Shown piece by piece: positions 7,444-16,899 of a DNA stretch of 38,906 nucleotides. The DNA comes from a virus. Numbering within the stretch: the stretch's first letter is position 1; each line of letters opens with the position of its first letter. The position numbers and the translations under genes were made by a program. The notes beneath the pieces were generated by a model. That model was not told where the DNA came from, did no database searches, and saw only the letters and a program-made list of their open reading frames with translations. The stretch spans positions 1-38,906 of the IMG/VR virus record IMGVR_UViG_3300020595_000077; one strand, written 5' to 3'.

Positions 7444-9407
7444 TGATCACAAACAAAGATTTACTGAGTACAATTAATTCCTATGAAGATAATGTTTCTG
7501 ATCACATGGATAGCGATGCAGCGCAAACTCGTGCTGATTTACTTGATTACTATCTTGGTGAGTCTTACGGCAACGAAAGGGATGGCTACTCAAGTATTGT
7601 TACACGAGAGGTCTACCAGACCGTTGAGAATATTAAGGCAGATATAGCGGAGTTATTTGTAGCTGATGATGAGACTGTACGATTTGAACCAGAAGGTCCA
7701 GAGGATGTTGAAGCAGCACAGCAAGCTACTGACTACATTCGCTATGTATTTTATCGCCAAAACGATGGCTTCAGCAATATCATGGATAGTCTTATCGATG
7801 GTTTACTACAGCGTCAAGGTGTTATTAAGCGTTGGCGAGCTATGGAAGACTCTACAACCAGGCACTCGTTTGATGACATATCTCCGCAAGCATTCGAGCT
7901 ACTTGAAGCTGATCCAGAAGTTGAAATCTCTGATTTTGAAGAATACTTAGATAGATTTACAGGTGAGATTACTTACTCTGGCAGCATGCTTCATACAGTA
8001 ACTAAAAGCTCTACTCGTATTGAAGTTGTTCCTTCTGAAGAGTTTGGCATTGATCGTAACGCTACTACAGTACAAGAAGCTAGATTTGTTCGTCAGCGTA
8101 GTCAAAAGTCTAAAAGCGATCTGCTTGAGATGGATTTTGATGAGGCTAAAATTGACAAAGCGTCAACTTCTTCTGGTTACAATGAATATGATTCACCTGA
8201 GCGTATTGCTCGTAACTTCGATACAGATGATTACGATGGCGATGAGAACCAGATTGCAAACACTTACGACCTACATGAGATTTATATTCGTATAGACCGT
8301 GACGAAGATGGTTACGATGAATTGCTTAAAGTTTGCAAAATTGGTAACACAGTATTAAACGTCGAAGAAGTTGATGAAATTCCTTTTGAAATCTGGACTC
8401 CTATCCGTATGCCTCACAAGCTTACAGGTCTTTGCCCAGCGGATGCCGCAGCACCCATCCAAAAGATGAAGAGCACGCTTTGGCGTAACCAGCTAGACAA
8501 TCAGTACAACCTGAATAACGGTCGTCCTGTGGTCGTAGAGGGCCAGGTAGACCTAGACTCAGTAATGAGCAGCAAGCCTGGAGCACCTTATTTAGTCAAG
8601 CATCCTAATGCTATCTCATTCCCAGGACAGCCTTCGTTTGGCGCTCATACCAACAATATGATGGGTATGGCTGATCAGATGCTAGAAAAGGATGTAGGGT
8701 CTACTGATAACTCGCTTAACCCAGACATTCTTAATGGCAACACAGCAGCGGGTGCAGTTAGCCAAGTATTGTCCAAGCGACAAGCTCGTATTCGTTTAAT
8801 TGCTCGTGAGTACGGTGAATTCTTGCGTAAAGTCTTTATGGGCGTTTATGAGTTAGAGATTGCTCATGCAGATGACAAGTCTATCTTTAGATTAAACAAT
8901 AAGTTTGTAGAGGTTGATCCTCGCACATGGAATGCTCGAAAAGACGTTACAGTCCTAGTTGGTTTGGGTAACGGCTCTAAAACTGAGCAATTGTTCCATA
9001 TGCAGCAAACTATGCAGGCACAACAAACAATGGTATCGGCTGGTGGCTTAGGTGTTACTGTAATGCCGCATCAGATTGTACAGTTGCAAGAAGATATGGT
9101 AAGACTGTATGATAAGGCAGCATACGGGCGATACTTTACAGATCCTGGTCCAGAGTTTACCGGTCAGCCAGAAGGTCCGTCACCAGAGCAACAAGCGGCT
9201 ATGCAAGCGCAGCAAGTGCAGACAGAAGCTGTTATGGCTCAAATTGAAATTGAGAAAGCTAAGATCGAGCTTGATAGAGCAGAACTTGAGCTTAAAGAGC
9301 AAGAGTTTATGCTTGAAGTTAAGAAGCATGAAGATGAGAACGAATTTAAAGTGGCTGAAATAAATCTGGAGGCACGCAGTGAGAGAGCAGTCAAGATTGG
9401 TAACTAG
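7443..9407 (+). CDS. Portal protein
   Basis: The 654-residue protein follows the large terminase directly, which is where the portal gene is placed in tailed phages. The N-terminal half is acidic and helical. A segment near residues 415-450 (STDNSLNPDILNG, then AGAVSQVLSKRQARI) matches the pattern I know from P22-like and SU10-like portals. The last 100 residues are Gln- and then Glu/Lys-rich and should form a long coiled coil, like the barrel helices of such portals. It forms the dodecameric ring at one capsid vertex and docks the terminase and tail. Confidence 0.85.
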   Translation: MITNKDLLSTINSYEDNVSDHMDSDAAQTRADLLDYYLGESYGNERDGYSSIVTREVYQTVENIKADIAELFVADDETVRFEPEGPEDVEAAQQATDYIRYVFYRQNDGFSNIMDSLIDGLLQRQGVIKRWRAMEDSTTRHSFDDISPQAFELLEADPEVEISDFEEYLDRFTGEITYSGSMLHTVTKSSTRIEVVPSEEFGIDRNATTVQEARFVRQRSQKSKSDLLEMDFDEAKIDKASTSSGYNEYDSPERIARNFDTDDYDGDENQIANTYDLHEIYIRIDRDEDGYDELLKVCKIGNTVLNVEEVDEIPFEIWTPIRMPHKLTGLCPADAAAPIQKMKSTLWRNQLDNQYNLNNGRPVVVEGQVDLDSVMSSKPGAPYLVKHPNAISFPGQPSFGAHTNNMMGMADQMLEKDVGSTDNSLNPDILNGNTAAGAVSQVLSKRQARIRLIAREYGEFLRKVFMGVYELEIAHADDKSIFRLNNKFVEVDPRTWNARKDVTVLVGLGNGSKTEQLFHMQQTMQAQQTMVSAGGLGVTVMPHQIVQLQEDMVRLYDKAAYGRYFTDPGPEFTGQPEGPSPEQQAAMQAQQVQTEAVMAQIEIEKAKIELDRAELELKEQEFMLEVKKHEDENEFKVAEINLEARSERAVKIGN

Positions 9408-9660
9408 TCTACCTAGTGATAAGGCAGAACTAGATATAAGAATTCGGGTGGCAAATGCCTCCGCAAGGCTTATAGAAGACGAAGCAATACAGTTTATTTT
9501 CCAAGAAATGGAAGATAATTTGTACAGGGCTTTTTCTGGAGCATCAAGACCTGATCAGGTTGAGCATATCTGGAGAGAGGTTAAAGTAGTTAAGGCTTTA
9601 AAAGAGAATATGGAGTGGTATGCAAACCAACGAGAAAGCCTCGCCAAGCGAGCAAAGTGA
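9379..9660 (+). CDS. Hypothetical protein downstream of portal, 93 residues
   Basis: The gene starts with GTG inside the portal gene; TGGAGG lies six bases before it, which supports this start. The product is helical and charged, with a repeated pattern of hydrophobic residues and no Cys. The short distance to portal and scaffold genes and the conserved length of such genes in this position suggest a small structural or packaging helper. I do not recognise a family. Confidence 0.65.
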   Translation: MREQSRLVTSLPSDKAELDIRIRVANASARLIEDEAIQFIFQEMEDNLYRAFSGASRPDQVEHIWREVKVVKALKENMEWYANQRESLAKRAK

Positions 9661-9829
9661 AGAATATTTTATTGTGTCTAGTGAGTTAATTAACTGGATG
9701 CGAGCAATGGCTTTTACAAAGCTAACAATGAAAGACGTAGAGGGTGCTGTTGATGAGTTGTGGAATTGCCCAACAATTGAACAATACCTAAAACTAAAAG
9801 ACGAACAAAAACCAAAGATTATTACTTAA
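9620..9829 (+). CDS. Hypothetical small protein, 69 residues
   Basis: The ATG at 9620 overlaps the preceding gene by 41 bases and has TGGAGTGG just before it. The product is mostly helical with an aromatic-rich centre (ELINWMRAMAFTKL) and a basic end. It sits between portal and scaffold genes. Nothing in it points to a function; the coding call rests on the ribosome site and the gap it fills. Confidence 0.6.
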   Translation: MQTNEKASPSEQSEEYFIVSSELINWMRAMAFTKLTMKDVEGAVDELWNCPTIEQYLKLKDEQKPKIIT

Positions 9830-9871
9830 CAATTGAGGACAACGGGAAACCGACCCTTTGAGGAGATACAA

Positions 9872-10918
9872 ATGTCAGACAATGAGAACAATTCTTCGGA
9901 ACTCTCTAGTAACGAACCCATTACGCAGGATGCTGGAATAGAAGCAATTTTGGGCATGGTCAATCCTAAATCTAATTTAGGAGAAATTGAAAATGAACCT
10001 GTAGCTGAAGCGGAATCTGAAGAAGAATATTCTGAAGAAGAAGTGGACGAAAACTTGGATCAACTAGAAGAAGTTGAAACCGAAGATAGTGATGAAGGCG
10101 GAGAAGAAGAACTCTCTGGTGACATCGAGCTTGAAGACGGTGAATATGAATATCTAGTCAATGCACGCGAATTTCTTGTTGAAAATGGTCTTGACGACAT
10201 TGAGAAGATTAAGAGCGGCGTTTTGATGCAAGGTGATTATACACGCAAGACTCAGGCGTTATCTGAAGAGCGAAACACTTTTGAGGCAGAGCGAGGAGCA
10301 TCTCTTGAAGAAACAGCAAAGCTGTTAGAGTATGCACAAGCTATGGTTTACGGGCAAAAACCCACTCACACCACTCAAGAGTTAATAGCTTTAAAACAAT
10401 CAGATCCTTACGCTTATGAACAGGCATTAGAGAATCGAGTTCTTTACGAACAAAAAGAACAAGAGATCAATGCTGTAGCCGCTCAAGTAAATGAGCAATA
10501 CGAAGGTCAAAGATTACAAAACTTGCAAGCTGAGTCAGCCAAACAGGCTGAGTTATTAATTCAGTTAGAGCCAAGCTTTAGTGATACGAAAGTAGCTTCA
10601 CAGAAAGTAGAAGTTATGACCGAGTACTTTGAAAGCATTGGTGGTAGCGCAGAAATGCTGTCTACTGTCACAGATGCCATTGTACTTAAAGTATTGCACG
10701 ATGCTGCCATGGCTAGTAGCACTAAGAAGCAAGTAGAAGCAACTAAAAAGGCTCCTAAGAAAAAAGCTTCTAAGACTGTTCTAAGAAAAGGCGCGTCAGC
10801 GAGTCGAGCACAAAAACAGGCTGCTGCACAATCTAAAAAGTTTAAGAATGCCACACAAAATGATGGCTCTTTTTCAAGAGATTCTGCGGTAGATTTAATT
10901 CTCGATTCTTTTAAATAA
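9872..10918 (+). CDS. Capsid scaffolding protein
   Basis: The ATG at 9872 is chosen because GAGGAGATACAA precedes it; the frame is open upstream to 9833 without a ribosome site. The 348-residue product has a strongly acidic N-terminal third, a long central helical region with coiled-coil spacing, and a Lys-rich C-terminal tail (KKAPKKKASKT) before the last 40 residues. That composition, with the major capsid gene 14 bases downstream, is typical of scaffolds, whose basic helix-turn-helix end binds coat protein while the prohead forms. No protease gene is seen nearby, so the scaffold may leave intact. Confidence 0.8.
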   Translation: MSDNENNSSELSSNEPITQDAGIEAILGMVNPKSNLGEIENEPVAEAESEEEYSEEEVDENLDQLEEVETEDSDEGGEEELSGDIELEDGEYEYLVNAREFLVENGLDDIEKIKSGVLMQGDYTRKTQALSEERNTFEAERGASLEETAKLLEYAQAMVYGQKPTHTTQELIALKQSDPYAYEQALENRVLYEQKEQEINAVAAQVNEQYEGQRLQNLQAESAKQAELLIQLEPSFSDTKVASQKVEVMTEYFESIGGSAEMLSTVTDAIVLKVLHDAAMASSTKKQVEATKKAPKKKASKTVLRKGASASRAQKQAAAQSKKFKNATQNDGSFSRDSAVDLILDSFK

Positions 10919-10932
10919 ATAGGTAAATTAAC

Positions 10933-11970
10933 ATGTCTACAATCGCATCAACCTCAGTGGTAGCATTAGATAATGCAAATAACATCCGTGAAGACTTAGG
11001 TAACGTAATTTTTAATGTTACTCCTTTCATGACTCCTTTCACTTCTGGTATCGCACAAACTCGCGCTACTGCTGATACTCATGAGTGGTTAACTGACACT
11101 TACGAAGACGCTATTGATACTAATGCTCGCGTTGAAGCAGGTCTTCCTCAAACCTCAACTGCCGGTACTACTCGTGTTCGTCTTGGTAACTTTATTCAAA
11201 TTGCAGATAAAACTGTAACCGTTACTAAGAAAGCTGAATTCATGGATCGTGCTGGTGTTCCTGGCAAAGAAATGGCTTATCAGCTAATGAAGCTTGGTAA
11301 AGAGTTGCAAATGGATGTCGAAAAGCAAACTTTAGGTTGCTACGGCGCTGTTTCTACTAAATCTCAAGGTGACGCCACTAATGCTGGTATTTCTGGTTCA
11401 TTCGGCTCTTACATTGGTACTAACCAAACAGTTAATGGCGCAACTAACGCTGTTATTAACGAAGGTGTTGGCGGCGCAGGTGTTCTTTTTGATGGCTCTA
11501 CTGTACCTACAGCTGGCGATAACAATCCTGCAATCAGTCAAACCACAATGGATTCATTGCTTGATGGTGTTTGGGATAATTCTGGCGACATTAACAGCGC
11601 TAAGATTATGGCTTCTGCTGGCGTTGTGTCTTCATTGCGTAACGGTTTAAGTGGCATGGCTACTAATGCAGATTCTGTAGTTTCAAACTTAGACGCTAAC
11701 ACTACTAGCGGCGGCAACATTATCGCTCGTGTAGCTGTTTACGTTTCTCAGTTTGGCCCTATCGCTGTTGTTCCTAACAAGCATATGCCTGCTAACACTT
11801 TGTACGTTGTTGACTATAGCACTTGGGGCTTGGCTTTTGCTGGTGGTAAGAAGATTCATACTACTGACGTAGCTACTCAAACCTCTGCTGAACAGAAACT
11901 TTTAGAGTGTTACTACACTTTAGAAGCTCGTTCTGAAGCTGGTAACGCTGCTTACTACAACATTGCTTAA
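10933..11970 (+). CDS. Major capsid protein, SU10-like (DUF5309 type)
   Basis: The 345-residue protein begins with a short N-terminal arm followed by VTPFMTPF and, at about residues 52-60, ADTHEWLTD, the hallmark I know from the DUF5309 family that includes the phage SU10 coat protein. A conserved core (RVRLGNFIQIADKTVTVT) follows. The central insert from about residue 145 to 215 is Gly-, Asn- and Thr-rich and may form a surface domain. It builds the icosahedral shell on an HK97-type fold. Codon use is strongly biased toward codons ending in T, as expected for the most highly made protein. A terminator lies 20 bases after the stop. Confidence 0.9.
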   Translation: MSTIASTSVVALDNANNIREDLGNVIFNVTPFMTPFTSGIAQTRATADTHEWLTDTYEDAIDTNARVEAGLPQTSTAGTTRVRLGNFIQIADKTVTVTKKAEFMDRAGVPGKEMAYQLMKLGKELQMDVEKQTLGCYGAVSTKSQGDATNAGISGSFGSYIGTNQTVNGATNAVINEGVGGAGVLFDGSTVPTAGDNNPAISQTTMDSLLDGVWDNSGDINSAKIMASAGVVSSLRNGLSGMATNADSVVSNLDANTTSGGNIIARVAVYVSQFGPIAVVPNKHMPANTLYVVDYSTWGLAFAGGKKIHTTDVATQTSAEQKLLECYYTLEARSEAGNAAYYNIA

Positions 11971-11988
11971 TGTTTAAGTAACTAAGGT

Positions 11989-12010
11989 GGGGGAGCTTCG
12001 GCTCCCTTTT
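11989..12010 (+). terminator. Rho-independent terminator after major capsid gene
   Basis: GGGAGC (11991-11996) and GCTCCC (12001-12006) enclose a TTCG tetraloop and are followed by TTTT. The T run is short, so some transcription probably continues into the tail genes. That would give the capsid message higher levels than the message for the genes after it. Confidence 0.8.
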
Positions 12011-12036
12011 CCTGTATCTAACTATTGGAGAAGATT

Positions 12037-12117
12037 ATGCCAGCAGGTAAAGGAACATACGGAACTAAAGTAGGACGACCACCAAAGAAAAGTAAGAAGA
12101 AAAAAACTAAGAAGTGA
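12037..12117 (+). CDS. Tiny basic protein, 26 residues
   Basis: The ATG follows TTGGAGAAGATT, a good ribosome site. The product begins with PAGKGTYGTKVGRPP and ends in a run of Lys and Ser, so it is very basic (more than ten Lys and Arg). Short basic proteins of this kind occur next to capsid genes in other phages and may travel with DNA in the head. The similarity to a GRP AT-hook (GRPPKK) suggests DNA contact. The function is inferred. Confidence 0.6.
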   Translation: MPAGKGTYGTKVGRPPKKSKKKKTKK

Positions 12118-12124
12118 GAGAGTT

Positions 12125-12457
12125 ATGGATAAGCATATAGATACAGAGACAAATAACGGAGTCACTGAAGACAATTACCTTACCTCAGACGGAGCAATTG
12201 TTCAGAACTTCAGTCAAGACATTACTCAGTTATTAGAAGATAACAAGAACGCAAGAAACGCTACTAGCGATTGGGTTAAATACGATCCTAAACAGAATTA
12301 CCATCAAGTTTTAGATTTATCTATGACTGATGCAATGAGAATAAAACAAGAGCATGGAATCGATATACTTAACGATACCGATATGGATTGGAAGTATTTC
12401 TTCAAGCTCATTGAAACACACTACCCATACATGAAAACCACAACAGCGAGACTGTAA
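12125..12457 (+). CDS. Hypothetical protein before head-tail adaptor
   Basis: The 110-residue product is acidic and helical. It starts at ATG 12125 after GAGAGAGTT and ends on the base where the adaptor gene begins. Its second half (DLSMTDAMRIKQEHGIDIL) has the character of a small helical bundle. The place between coat and adaptor genes suggests a role in head completion. No family is recognised. Confidence 0.65.
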   Translation: MDKHIDTETNNGVTEDNYLTSDGAIVQNFSQDITQLLEDNKNARNATSDWVKYDPKQNYHQVLDLSMTDAMRIKQEHGIDILNDTDMDWKYFFKLIETHYPYMKTTTARL

Positions 12458-13071
12458 TGGCTTTAACAACAAACGCAGATCTACAGGCAGCAATTGCCGA
12501 CTGGTTAAATAGATCAGACCTTAGCGCTCAGATCCCAGACTTCCTGACTTTAGCTCAGTTAAAAATAAACCGTAGATTGTCTATTGTGGAGCAAGAGATT
12601 CTTGCAGAGATTACTCCTGTAGCACAAACTACAGCTTTACCAGCAGACACTAAGTTTGTTATTAGCGTATCAGATGCTAATGGTCGTAACATCGAGCCTG
12701 TATCCATACAAGAGCTTTTAGACTATGAGGCGATTAGCGGTTCAGTAACTCGCTACGCTATTTCCGGTGATAAGATCTATTTAGCGCCAACACCAGCAGC
12801 AGATAACACGTCTAAGTTTAGAATTCTTTACAGCGCAGACCGAGATCTAAACAACGGTACAAATGGTCCTGTGTTACTACAAGATATTTATTTAAACGCA
12901 GCATTACACGAAGCTTATGTCTATCTTAAAGATGATGGCCGAGTAGCATATTTTAAAGGTATGGTTGATGAAGCCGTATCGAATGTACAAGCAAGACGAG
13001 CCAAACAAGGCATCGGTAGAGCAAGAATTAAAGACGATAGCATACAAGCCAATGGAGGCCCGTTAGTCTAA
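12457..13071 (+). CDS. Head-tail adaptor protein (SU10 adaptor/tubular A-like)
   Basis: The 204-residue protein has the pattern of podovirus adaptors: an N-terminal helix with WLNRSDLSAQIPDFL, then a second helix with NRRL, a strand-rich centre, and a C-terminal helix ending in basic residues. I know this order from the adaptor that sits under the portal in SU10-like and T7-like tails (tubular protein A analogue). It forms a ring that joins portal to nozzle. Its start overlaps the preceding stop (TAATG) and its stop overlaps the next start. Confidence 0.75.
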   Translation: MALTTNADLQAAIADWLNRSDLSAQIPDFLTLAQLKINRRLSIVEQEILAEITPVAQTTALPADTKFVISVSDANGRNIEPVSIQELLDYEAISGSVTRYAISGDKIYLAPTPAADNTSKFRILYSADRDLNNGTNGPVLLQDIYLNAALHEAYVYLKDDGRVAYFKGMVDEAVSNVQARRAKQGIGRARIKDDSIQANGGPLV

Positions 13072-14207
13072 TGACTTCAGCAATAGTAAGAACTAATCCA
13101 ACAGCAGGTACGGCCACAACTTCTAGCGTTAGAGATAACTTTGGATTTGCTGCCGATGAAATTAACGTACTACAAAGATCAAGCACTGAGCTAAAATCTA
13201 CTACGTCTGGGCCGATAGCTTACGCTGTAAACTTTGGGTCTAGCCCAGTATTCTCGCTTGTTGATGGAGCAAGAATATCAGTAAAAATTAATGTTACAAA
13301 TACCGCATCGCCACTTATTACTGTTTCTCCTGGAATTTCTCCTGTAGGCATAGTTAAATCTGATGGTTCAGCTTTAGTTGCGGGTGATCTTGTCGCGGAT
13401 AGTATTTATGATTTAATGTATAACGCTACTACCTCAAAGTGGGTAGCGCTTAATGTAGATGTTATAACTTCACAAGACGCACTTTTAACAACTATCCTTG
13501 GTGGTTTATATCCAGTAGGCGGCTTACTAACAACTACTAACTCTGCAAACCCAGGCGATGAAGATTATTTCTTTAGCGGTATTACGTTTGGTACTTGGGA
13601 AGCTTATGCACAAGGCCGTACCATTGTAGGTATTGATACTGGTTTTGGTACAGGATTCGTCTCAGGATCTGCATCCCTTGGTCAGATTACTATAGTTATT
13701 GCTGAAAAAGCCTTATCTAAAGGAGACTCAATAACTGTTAGCGGATTTACAGGCACTAGCATTATAGCAAACGGCTCTCATACTGTTGATTCAGCAGTTA
13801 CCGCTGCTGGACAAACAACAATAATTTATGATGTTGTTGATCAAGATGAATTAGCTTCATTAGTAGGAACAGATGTTAAAGTTATTAATGAGGACTTTGA
13901 CACATCTCAAGAAATTGGTGGTGAAAGCACTACTACTGACCTTATAGACCATGAGCATCACGTTCTTAAAAACGGCTATCAAAACAACGGAGACATAGGT
14001 GTAAGTGACTATGTTTCAGAGGCTAGTTCCAATAACAATGGTGATTATCAGTTAAGACCTGGACTTACTGCACAACCTTTTATTGGAAGGTCAAGCCCGC
14101 CAATAAGCGCGTCAGATCCAGACATAAGCTCACCTACTGCTGATGCTATAACAAACTTACAGCCATACATAACCACTTATATCTGGAAACGTGTAGTCAC
14201 ACCATAG
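13071..14207 (+). CDS. Tail collar or fibre-like protein
   Basis: The 378-residue product has a Thr/Ser/Gly-rich beta pattern throughout. Near residues 290-300 it has DHEHH, followed by a Gly/Asn-rich segment, and it ends in LQPYITTYIWKRV. A His-rich element followed by this NxQPY-type ending is typical of phage tail-collar domains, where a His pair binds a metal inside the fibre. It lies between adaptor and nozzle genes and is probably a short fibre or a plug. Separate from the larger fibre-like protein at 2745, it suggests two types of adhesion parts. Confidence 0.7.
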   Translation: MTSAIVRTNPTAGTATTSSVRDNFGFAADEINVLQRSSTELKSTTSGPIAYAVNFGSSPVFSLVDGARISVKINVTNTASPLITVSPGISPVGIVKSDGSALVAGDLVADSIYDLMYNATTSKWVALNVDVITSQDALLTTILGGLYPVGGLLTTTNSANPGDEDYFFSGITFGTWEAYAQGRTIVGIDTGFGTGFVSGSASLGQITIVIAEKALSKGDSITVSGFTGTSIIANGSHTVDSAVTAAGQTTIIYDVVDQDELASLVGTDVKVINEDFDTSQEIGGESTTTDLIDHEHHVLKNGYQNNGDIGVSDYVSEASSNNNGDYQLRPGLTAQPFIGRSSPPISASDPDISSPTADAITNLQPYITTYIWKRVVTP

Positions 14208-14216
14208 GATTAGTCA

Positions 14217-16286
14217 ATGCCATTTGAAACTGATAAAGGCGGTGGTTTTAAGATAGATGCTTCTGATCTTCTAAAGACTGGCGTATACCCAGAACGATTT
14301 GATAGACAGATCCCATTTTGGGAAACTGTAAACGGTGTACAGTATACTGAGTTTGGTATGCGAAGAAAGGCTGGTCGAGAACTTGTACACGACTACAAGA
14401 TAGCTCCACAAAGCTCTAACACTCCAGTACGAGGAATTACAGCGACAAGAGAGTTTGATACAAAGGTTGCGTACTTAGGCGATCTTAGAAACATATACTC
14501 ATATTTAGACAGAGATCCGATTACTGGCGTTCCTTCTTACAATACAGTCGGCACTGGATATAACCTTCTTCGCACATCGCAAGGAACAGAGTGGGATGCA
14601 GGTCAAACACTAAATATAGTTGCTGCCGAAAAGCTTGGTCAAAGTGGACAGATAGTTATTACAACCGCAACTCCTCATGGGTTAATACCTGGAGTAAGTA
14701 TAACTGTAGCAGGTCTAGGATATACAACTTACAATCCTAATGGTGTTAAGGTAACTTCATTCCCTACCGGTGTTCAAACATTAGCCTCTCAAATATACAT
14801 ATCTACTGGTGTCACAGGAGCAGAAACTTATGACGCATCGAGCGCAACAGTCACTCTAGGTGAAACCAATTGGGACGCTTCGCAAACAACTTGGGATGAA
14901 GCTGTAAACGAATCAGACCAGTGGGATTTTGAAACCTTTGGTTCTTTTGTCGTTGGTGCCGCAGGATCAGGCAAACCAGTAATTAAAAAAAATAACGTAA
15001 ACTTTAATACGTTCCACAACGATCAAGTCAGCGGCGCAACAATCCTATCAACAAATACAGGCGGGACTGATTACAGTGTAGGTGACGCACTAACTACAAC
15101 TGTATCTCCTGCTGGTGGTAGTGGATTAACTGCTACAGTAACAAAAGTTAATGCGAGTGCAATTGTTGATTTTAAAATAACAAACTTTGGTTCTGGTTAC
15201 GCAAATGGAGATGTAGTTACATTCTCTGGCGGTACAACTCCAGCAACTGCAACCTTAACCGTCCCTGACATCGACTTTGATTCGCTAGAGTGCTTTCACC
15301 GTCAAGGCCCGCACATGCTTGCGTTTAACTACACTAAGGGCGCTGTAGACTACAGTACAAGCTTTGCATGGTGTAGCGCAGATAGCTTAGACGTTTGGGG
15401 CGCACTAGCAACAAACACCGCTGGTAGTTTGTTAATTCGTGAAGCAGAGACTCCCATACGTTGCGTATGCCAATTAGGTACTGGGTTAGCAGTTTACACA
15501 GATACTCAAATGTTCGTAGTCAACTATGTTGGTCTACCTAATATATTTGGTTATCAAGTGGCGCTAGAAGGTAGCGTTGGAGCAGTGTCTCCTAACTCAG
15601 TTATTTCCGTTGGACGCAAAAACTACGGCGTAAGCAGAGATGGATTCTTTGTTACTGATGGGTCTTCTGTACAAATGATTGGCCGTGAAAGCGGTATGAA
15701 CCAATTCTTTAGAGATAATGTGGCTCGTTCAGAGCTTGCTCAAGTATATGGCTTTGACAACTCAAAAGAAAATGAAGTTGTATGGGGCGTACCTATAGAT
15801 TCTGCGAGTATCACTAAGGAAATATATTACAACTACAAGACTGGCCAATGGGGAATGCGAGATCAAACTATCTCTGCTTATTTAGATAGAGGCGTATTCC
15901 ATACAGCTTTATCGGCAGACTCTATTGGTAACTTTTATAGAGAAGGAAATGTTCCATCATTAGCTAACCCTAGCGTGTTTGCAATTACTAAAGCTCACGA
16001 TCTTAATGATGCAGATCGCATTAAAGAAATATCAGCTATTCGCGTAGGTATGGAGATAGGAGAAGACTCTGGAAACCCAACACTTTCTGTTGGATTCTCA
16101 AGCACTATTGATGCCACTCCAACATTCTTACAAAAAGATAGCTTTATTATTGACGACACATTTAAGAGTTTCCCAGTTAGAGCTGCTGGTCGATACATTA
16201 CCATTAAGATCGAAAGTAATGGCTCTGCTGATAACTGGACAATTACTAACCTAGTGGTTCAAGGTCGAATGGAAGGTGAGCGATAA
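14217..16286 (+). CDS. Tail nozzle or tubular-B-like protein
   Basis: The 689-residue protein starts with a sequence (LLKTGVYPERFDRQIPFW) of a kind found at the start of large beta-propeller-like nozzle proteins of podoviruses. It is strand-rich, Gly/Thr-rich and without membrane segments. Residues 260-340 contain a Gly-rich repeat region (TGGTDYSVGD and GSGYANGDVV), and the segment from 370 to 500 has the pattern of a second propeller. By place and length it should form the distal tail tube. I cannot name a family with certainty. Confidence 0.7.
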   Translation: MPFETDKGGGFKIDASDLLKTGVYPERFDRQIPFWETVNGVQYTEFGMRRKAGRELVHDYKIAPQSSNTPVRGITATREFDTKVAYLGDLRNIYSYLDRDPITGVPSYNTVGTGYNLLRTSQGTEWDAGQTLNIVAAEKLGQSGQIVITTATPHGLIPGVSITVAGLGYTTYNPNGVKVTSFPTGVQTLASQIYISTGVTGAETYDASSATVTLGETNWDASQTTWDEAVNESDQWDFETFGSFVVGAAGSGKPVIKKNNVNFNTFHNDQVSGATILSTNTGGTDYSVGDALTTTVSPAGGSGLTATVTKVNASAIVDFKITNFGSGYANGDVVTFSGGTTPATATLTVPDIDFDSLECFHRQGPHMLAFNYTKGAVDYSTSFAWCSADSLDVWGALATNTAGSLLIREAETPIRCVCQLGTGLAVYTDTQMFVVNYVGLPNIFGYQVALEGSVGAVSPNSVISVGRKNYGVSRDGFFVTDGSSVQMIGRESGMNQFFRDNVARSELAQVYGFDNSKENEVVWGVPIDSASITKEIYYNYKTGQWGMRDQTISAYLDRGVFHTALSADSIGNFYREGNVPSLANPSVFAITKAHDLNDADRIKEISAIRVGMEIGEDSGNPTLSVGFSSTIDATPTFLQKDSFIIDDTFKSFPVRAAGRYITIKIESNGSADNWTITNLVVQGRMEGER

Positions 16287-16882
16287 TGGCTAATCTTCCA
16301 GCAGAGTATAACAGGCCGGTACTTGAGGATGAGCTGAGAAAGCTTAACCAAAGGATTGACGACATGAAGACGTTGTTAACCTTTATTCCTCAAGCGTCAC
16401 CAGTGGCAAACCCTAAGATTGGAATGGTTATGTATTCCGATGGAACTACTACTGACTTTAGCAACCATACGGAAAGAGGTCTTTACCGCTATGACTATGT
16501 GAACCCAGACACAGATGGTATTCTTGGGTGGATGCACTTTGCTATGAATGATATGGAGCCATTTAGTATTACTGGGACTAATGGCGATGTAATTGATTAC
16601 ACTCAGTCTAATGATTTTGTAACACTTAGTAATTCAAATGGAGGATCTTGGACGCTAAACCTACCCTCTCCTGTTGATCAGTCTTTTAGGACAATAAGGT
16701 TTATATCAGACGATACAACTACAGGTGTAAGTAAAATAATTTTAGACGCAGGAACTTTTATCATACAACCACCAGGTGGTATACCAGCGGGATCAAATAC
16801 ATTTGATATAGCTAGAAAATATGAGGGGATAACATTGTACAGTGATGGAACTCAGTGGATTGTAATACAATTGTCATCATAA
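16286..16882 (+). CDS. Probable tail protein, 198 residues
   Basis: The start overlaps the nozzle gene's stop (TAATGG). After an N-terminal helix with coiled-coil spacing (residues 10-30) the product is beta-rich, with SDGTTTDFSNHTERGLYRYD and a C-terminal strand pair ending in SDGTQWIVIQ. The short endings resemble small trimeric fibre or collar subunits. It may attach to the nozzle. The role is inferred. Confidence 0.65.
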   Translation: MANLPAEYNRPVLEDELRKLNQRIDDMKTLLTFIPQASPVANPKIGMVMYSDGTTTDFSNHTERGLYRYDYVNPDTDGILGWMHFAMNDMEPFSITGTNGDVIDYTQSNDFVTLSNSNGGSWTLNLPSPVDQSFRTIRFISDDTTTGVSKIILDAGTFIIQPPGGIPAGSNTFDIARKYEGITLYSDGTQWIVIQLSS

Positions 16883-16899
16883 ATTAAAAAGAGAGAGAG